From: DASUSH01 sp036375215
GTDB lineage: Bacteria; Actinomycetota; Thermoleophilia; Solirubrobacterales; 70-9
Assembly (NCBI GenBank): GCA_036375215.1
Contig: DASUSH010000077.1
Span: forward strand, 1-42,278
Direction: 5' to 3'
DNA length: 42,278 bases
This document shows, one piece after another, positions 38,851 through 42,278 of this stretch (its first letter is position 1; each line of letters opens with the position of its first letter). The notes beneath the pieces were generated by a model. That model was not told the origin of the DNA and ran no database searches. It saw only the letters and a list, made by a program, of their open reading frames with translations. The position numbers and the translations under genes are program-made.

Positions 38851-40081
38851 CCGGGTCCCGATCGAGGAGATCAACCTCACCGAGCGCGACAACTGGCCGG
38901 ACGGCCCCCCGCACGAGCTCTTCAAGCGGATGCGCGCCGAGTGCCCGGTGCACCGCACCGAGGAGATCTCCGAGTTCCCCGAGGAGGACGGCTTCTGGTC
39001 GGTCACGACCGCGGACGACGTCCACACGGTCAGCAGGGACTGGCGGACCTACTCGTCCGAGCGGGGCGGGATCACGGCGGTGACCGACTCCGTGATCCCG
39101 GTGGAGCTGATCCGCTCGATGTTCATCGGCATGGACCCGCCGAAGCACGATCGCCTCAAGATGCTCTTCCAGCGCGGGTTCACGCCGAAGCGGATCGCCG
39201 AGCACGAGGACGCGATCCGCGAGATCGCGGTCGGCGTCCTCGACGGCCTCGAGGGGCGCGAGACCTGCGATCTCGTCGCCGACGTCGCCCAGCCGGTGGT
39301 CTCGCGGGTGATCGGCAGCTTCATGGGGATCCCGCCCCAGGACGACATCGTCTGGGCGCGCCTCATGAACTCGATGCTCGGCGCGAGCGACCCCGACCTG
39401 AACCCGGAGGGAACCGACGCGATCATGGAGCGCGACATCCCCGAGCTGTTCGAGCGCTGCAGCCACCTGATCGCCGAGCGCCGTCGCAAGCCGACCGACG
39501 ACCTGACCAGCGTCCTCGTCCACGCCGAGATCGACGGCGAGATGCTCGAGGAGCACGAGATCGTCATGGGCTTCTTCCTGCTGATGGCCGCCGGCAACGA
39601 CTCGACGAAGGCGACCTACGCCAGCGGGATGCGGGCGCTGCTCGAGAACCCCGAGCAGCGGCGGAAGGTGCTCGACGACCCATCGCTGGTCGCGCCGGCC
39701 GTCGAGGAGTCGCTGCGGATGTTCCCCGCGTTCGCCCACTTCCGCCGGACGGCGACGAAGGACACCGTCCTCGGCGGCCAGGAGATCCGCGAGGGCGACA
39801 AGGTCGTCATGTGGTACGTGTCCTCCAACCGCGACGAGACTCGTTACGAGGACCCCGACACATTCGAGGTCACCCGCAACCCCGAACACCAGGCGTTCGG
39901 AGCGGGCGGCCGTCACTTCTGCCTCGGCGCCGCCCTGGCAAGGCTCGAGCTACGGATCCTCTTCGAGGAGACCCTTGCCCGATACCCCGAGATGGAGTTG
40001 GACGGGGAGCCGGCATTCGTCGAGTCCGCCTTCGTCAACCAGCTGAAGACGCTGCCTGTCCGGCTGCGCCCCCGGGCCTAG
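38837..40081 (+). CDS. cytochrome P450
   Basis: A 414-residue soluble bacterial P450. I-helix MAAGNDSTKATYASG (oxygen-activating Asp-Ser-Thr), K-helix EESLRMFPAF (ExxR), and the haem loop AFGAGGRHFCLGAALARLE with Cys362 as ligand. FIGMDPPKHDRLKMLFQRGF is a C-helix signature. The sequence resembles actinobacterial sterol/cholesterol or branched-lipid hydroxylases (CYP125/CYP124 range) by general impression only. ATG 38837 has a GGGAG site. No ferredoxin gene lies next to it. The overlap with the hydratase suggests joint expression under the TetR regulator. Confidence 0.92.
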   Translation: MATSDRVPIEEINLTERDNWPDGPPHELFKRMRAECPVHRTEEISEFPEEDGFWSVTTADDVHTVSRDWRTYSSERGGITAVTDSVIPVELIRSMFIGMDPPKHDRLKMLFQRGFTPKRIAEHEDAIREIAVGVLDGLEGRETCDLVADVAQPVVSRVIGSFMGIPPQDDIVWARLMNSMLGASDPDLNPEGTDAIMERDIPELFERCSHLIAERRRKPTDDLTSVLVHAEIDGEMLEEHEIVMGFFLLMAAGNDSTKATYASGMRALLENPEQRRKVLDDPSLVAPAVEESLRMFPAFAHFRRTATKDTVLGGQEIREGDKVVMWYVSSNRDETRYEDPDTFEVTRNPEHQAFGAGGRHFCLGAALARLELRILFEETLARYPEMELDGEPAFVESAFVNQLKTLPVRLRPRA

Positions 40082-40095
40082 GGCCGCCCGCCCGC

Positions 40096-40551
40096 CTACC
40101 CCCGGCGCGAGGCCAGGCGCCCGAGCCGCCGCCGCGACCGGGACTCGGCTTCGCGGCGGGCGAGCCAGCCGAAGCCGAGGGTGACCGCGAGGTTGTAGGC
40201 GCCGGCGAACCAGAGCCCGGCCTTGGCGCCCGGCCGGGAGACCGCCGGCGAGGCCGACCAGACGACGTCGGTGGCGATCTCGGTGCCGCGCAGCCACGCC
40301 AGCGCCCACCAGTCCCTGGGCTCGCCGCGGCGGTCGGCGACGGCATGGGCCGCAGCGAAGGTCAGCCAGATCGGGCCGCAGCGGCGGAAGAGGTGGCGGG
40401 CGTCGGGCCCGGGCTCCTCGTGGCCGAGGACCCGCAGGGTCGCGGCGGGCGCCGCGAGCGCCGCCGTGCCCAGGGCGAGGTCGAAGGCGATCATCGTGCG
40501 GTTGGAGAGCCGGAGCGCGTCCTCTATGTCCATGAACCGATCCAACCACAT
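40096..40551 (-). CDS. hypothetical membrane protein
   Basis: A 151-residue protein with about four hydrophobic segments (MIAFDLALGTAALAAPAATL, PIWLTFAAAHAVADR, WWALAWLRGTEIATDVVWSA, LWFAGAYNLAVTLGFGWL) and a basic Arg-rich tail. No known family is firmly recognised. ATG 40551 is used; ATG 40533 (MDIEDALRL) is an equally possible start. It is convergent with the P450 gene (14 bp apart) and divergent from the RpiR-type regulator, with no obvious shared operator. Confidence 0.6.
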   Translation of the reverse strand: MWLDRFMDIEDALRLSNRTMIAFDLALGTAALAAPAATLRVLGHEEPGPDARHLFRRCGPIWLTFAAAHAVADRRGEPRDWWALAWLRGTEIATDVVWSASPAVSRPGAKAGLWFAGAYNLAVTLGFGWLARREAESRSRRRLGRLASRRG

Positions 40552-40609
40552 CGACGCGCCGGAGGTCGCCTGAGAAGGAAAGCCATGTGGCGGGGCGAAT
40601 TCCCCGGCC

Positions 40610-41476
40610 ATGAGCAAGACCGCAACCAAGACGCACGCCCGGAACGGGCGCGCCGGAAAGTCGCTCTCCACCTATATCTCCGAGCGGCTCGACGAATTCT
40701 CCCGCTCGCAGAAGGACGTCGCCCGCTACATCGTCGACCACCTCGACGAGGCCGCCTTCCAGACCGCCGAGGAGCTGGCGCGCCGCGCCAACACCTCGTC
40801 CTCGACCGTCGTCCGCTTCTCGCAGGCGCTCGGCTTCGAGGGCTATCCCGAGCTTCAGCAGTCGGCGATCGAGGAGTACCGCAACCGCGACGCCGGCGAG
40901 AACGGCAACGGCGGCGGGCAGCTCTTCGACTTCGACCACTCGGAGTTCGAGGCCGCGCTCGCCGCCGACCATGCCAACGTCGAGGACACGGCGCGGACGC
41001 TGACCCGCGAGCAGGTCGAGGCCTGCGTCTCGGCGCTCGCCAACGCGAAGCGCGTCGTGATCGTCGGGGTGGACCAGATGGCGTTCTTCGCGAGCTACCT
41101 GCGGCACCTGCTGGCGCTCCTCGATCTGCGTGCCGAGGTGGTCGCGACCCCGCGCCAGGAGTCGATCAACCGCCTCGCCCGCGTCGACGAGGACACCCTC
41201 GTCGTCGCCTTCTCGGCCGGCCGCGCACACCCGCTGATCATCCGTGCCCTGAAGCTCGCCCGGCACCGGCGCTCGCCGACCCTTGCGATCTCCGACGCGA
41301 CCCTTTCGGAGGTCGGGGAGCACGCCGACTACCAGCTCTACTTCTCGTCGAACGGCCCCTCGTACACGCGCTCGAACACCGCGTTGATGTCGGTGGTCCA
41401 GGCGCTCGCCTACGGGGTCTACTCCCGCGACAAGGCCGCCTACAAGGACCGGATCCGGGCCTTCAAGCTGAAGTAG
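40610..41476 (+). CDS. MurR/RpiR family regulator
   Basis: A 288-residue regulator. N-terminal HTH_6 domain: FSRSQKDVARYIVDHLDEAA, FQTAEELARRANTSSSTVVR and FSQALGFEGYPEL (residues 25-85). The C-terminal SIS sugar-phosphate-binding domain begins near residue 130 with NAKRVVIVGVDQMAFFASYL and continues TLVVAFSAGRAHPLIIRALK and SPTLAISDATLSEVGEHAD. Such proteins sense phosphorylated sugars. No sugar operon is adjacent, so its targets are elsewhere. ATG start; the upstream GGGG/CCCC hairpin (40592-40605) could affect translation. A strong terminator follows. Confidence 0.9.
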   Translation: MSKTATKTHARNGRAGKSLSTYISERLDEFSRSQKDVARYIVDHLDEAAFQTAEELARRANTSSSTVVRFSQALGFEGYPELQQSAIEEYRNRDAGENGNGGGQLFDFDHSEFEAALAADHANVEDTARTLTREQVEACVSALANAKRVVIVGVDQMAFFASYLRHLLALLDLRAEVVATPRQESINRLARVDEDTLVVAFSAGRAHPLIIRALKLARHRRSPTLAISDATLSEVGEHADYQLYFSSNGPSYTRSNTALMSVVQALAYGVYSRDKAAYKDRIRAFKLK

Positions 41477-41515
41477 CGAAACTTCTTCCTGGCACTGGTC
41501 CAAACCCGCCGGAAC

Positions 41516-41548
41516 GAGAACGGGCCCCGATTTCGGGGCCCGTTTCTC
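41516..41548 (+). terminator. intrinsic terminator before pdxS
   Basis: Nine-base GC stem CGGGCCCCG/CGGGGCCCG with an ATTT loop (41521-41542), extended by GAGAA/TTTCTC with one bulge. The 3' arm ends in GTTTCTC. The clearest terminator in the window. Confidence 0.8.
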
Positions 41549-41607
41549 ATCCGGAGCGCGGATCCGCGCAACCGAGCGCGTCTCGGCGTCTCGTATCCTT
41601 CGCTGCG

Positions 41608-42278
41608 ATGGCCGAGCGCGCCACATTCAGGGTGAAGACCGGCCTCGCCGAGATGCTCAAGGGCGGGGTGATCATGGACGTCACCACGGCCGAGCAGGCG
41701 CGGATCGCCGAGGACTCCGGCGCCTGCGCGGTCATGGCGCTCGAGCGCGTCCCCGCCGACATCCGCGCCGAGGGCGGCGTCGCCCGGATGGCGAGCCCGC
41801 GGGTCATCAAGGAGATCCAGGAGGCCGTCACGATCCCGGTGATGGCCAAGGCGCGGATCGGCCACTTCGCCGAGGCCCAGGTCCTGCAGTCGCTCGAGGT
41901 CGACTTCATCGACGAGTCCGAGGTCCTGACGCCGGCCGACGAGCACAACCACATCGAAAAGCACGGCTTCGAGATCCCCTTCGTCTGCGGGGCGACCAAC
42001 CTCGGCGAGGCGCTTCGCCGCGTCGGCGAGGGCGCCGCGATGATCCGCTCCAAGGGGGAGGCCGGCACCGGCAACATCGTCGAGGCCGTCCGCCATATGC
42101 GCGAGATCACCACCGGCATCCGCACGCTCGGCGTGCGCGGCCCCGAGGAGCTCGCCGCGACCGCGAAGGAGCTCCGCTCGCCCGTCGACGTCGTCCGCGA
42201 GGTCGCAGCCGCCGGCCGCCTTCCCGTGCCGCTCTTCTGCGCCGGCGGCATCGCCACCCCGGCCGACGCCGCGCTCAT
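41608..42278 (+). CDS. pdxS: pyridoxal 5'-phosphate synthase subunit PdxS, 5' part
   Basis: The frame stays open to the window end, giving 223 residues of about 295-300. PdxS makes PLP from ribose 5-phosphate, glyceraldehyde 3-phosphate and ammonia supplied by PdxT. Seen: VKTGLAEMLKGGVIMDVTTA, IAEDSGACAVMALERVPADI, MAKARIGHFAEAQVL (active Lys), FIDESEVLTPADEHNHIEKH, PFVCGATNLGEALRR, GAAMIRSKGEAGTGNIVEAV and LFCAGGIATPADAAL. ATG 41608 is preceded by TATCCT (41594-41599) 8 nt away, with no ribosome-binding site, so it is probably leaderless. pdxT is expected just outside. Confidence 0.96.
   Translation, partial: MAERATFRVKTGLAEMLKGGVIMDVTTAEQARIAEDSGACAVMALERVPADIRAEGGVARMASPRVIKEIQEAVTIPVMAKARIGHFAEAQVLQSLEVDFIDESEVLTPADEHNHIEKHGFEIPFVCGATNLGEALRRVGEGAAMIRSKGEAGTGNIVEAVRHMREITTGIRTLGVRGPEELAATAKELRSPVDVVREVAAAGRLPVPLFCAGGIATPADAAL

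Noticed and set aside
40584..40609. Upstream ORF with ATG at 40584 before the RpiR-type gene
   Set aside because: A possible purine-rich site precedes it, but the frame stays open far into the regulator gene as a GC shadow, so it is not a convincing leader peptide.

Overview
The window is very GC-rich, almost fully coding, and carries an actinobacterial gene order: tlyA, nadK, recN, steA, steB/mctB, pyrG, a NUDIX hydrolase and xerD in the same order and strand as in Mycobacterium, plus recO and a dgt-dnaG pair. The extra genes resemble those of deep-branching Actinomycetota, and Thermoleophilia/Solirubrobacterales is the best guess. That rests on gene order and remembered families, not on a search.

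Layout. 1-3031: the 3' part of dxs, then small zinc-ribbon, coiled and membrane proteins. 3128-17547: a long plus-strand housekeeping run (tlyA-nadK, recN, steA-steB-MraY/WecA-like transferase-pyrG, an NTF2-like protein, an M20 peptidase-DUF3866-NUDIX-xerD group, mutM and a P1 peptidase). 17566-19176: a secreted beta-propeller-like protein on the minus strand. 19186-25127: recO-aldo/keto reductase, an SDR, dgt-dnaG and an HTH-HNH protein. 25184-31267: tRNA-Asn, a glycosyltransferase, a conserved hypothetical, an SDR, a thioredoxin-like lipoprotein and a divergent PadR/carotenoid oxygenase pair. 31402-36406: a tRNA with CAU anticodon (Ile2-like) followed by a 4.9 kb decayed integrated element, closed by an almost perfect 41-bp copy of the tRNA 3' end. 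36436-42278: an alpha/beta hydrolase, a TetR/enoyl-CoA hydratase/P450 cluster, an RpiR-type regulator and pdxS, which runs off the window.

The element holds a prohead-protease fragment, a terminase-small-subunit-like gene with a coupled partner, two NTF2/SnoaL-like paralogues, an HD hydrolase, an HD-GYP/LuxR protein and at least two wrecked genes. No integrase is visible, so it looks like a remnant.

Regulation. Many genes have a TANNNT-type -10 hexamer ending 6-10 nt before the start codon and no ribosome-binding site, the layout of leaderless mRNAs. At four divergent gene pairs the two opposing -10 hexamers share one TA step, giving one symmetric ANNNTANNNT-like element for both directions. 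Three palindromes look like regulator sites: a CRP-type site between a membrane gene and tlyA, a PadR-pair operator and a TetR-pair operator. A small hairpin-forming repeat built on GGGGTCAGACCCC occurs in three places: as a tandem, as the supplier of a stop codon, and in frame inside a coding sequence.
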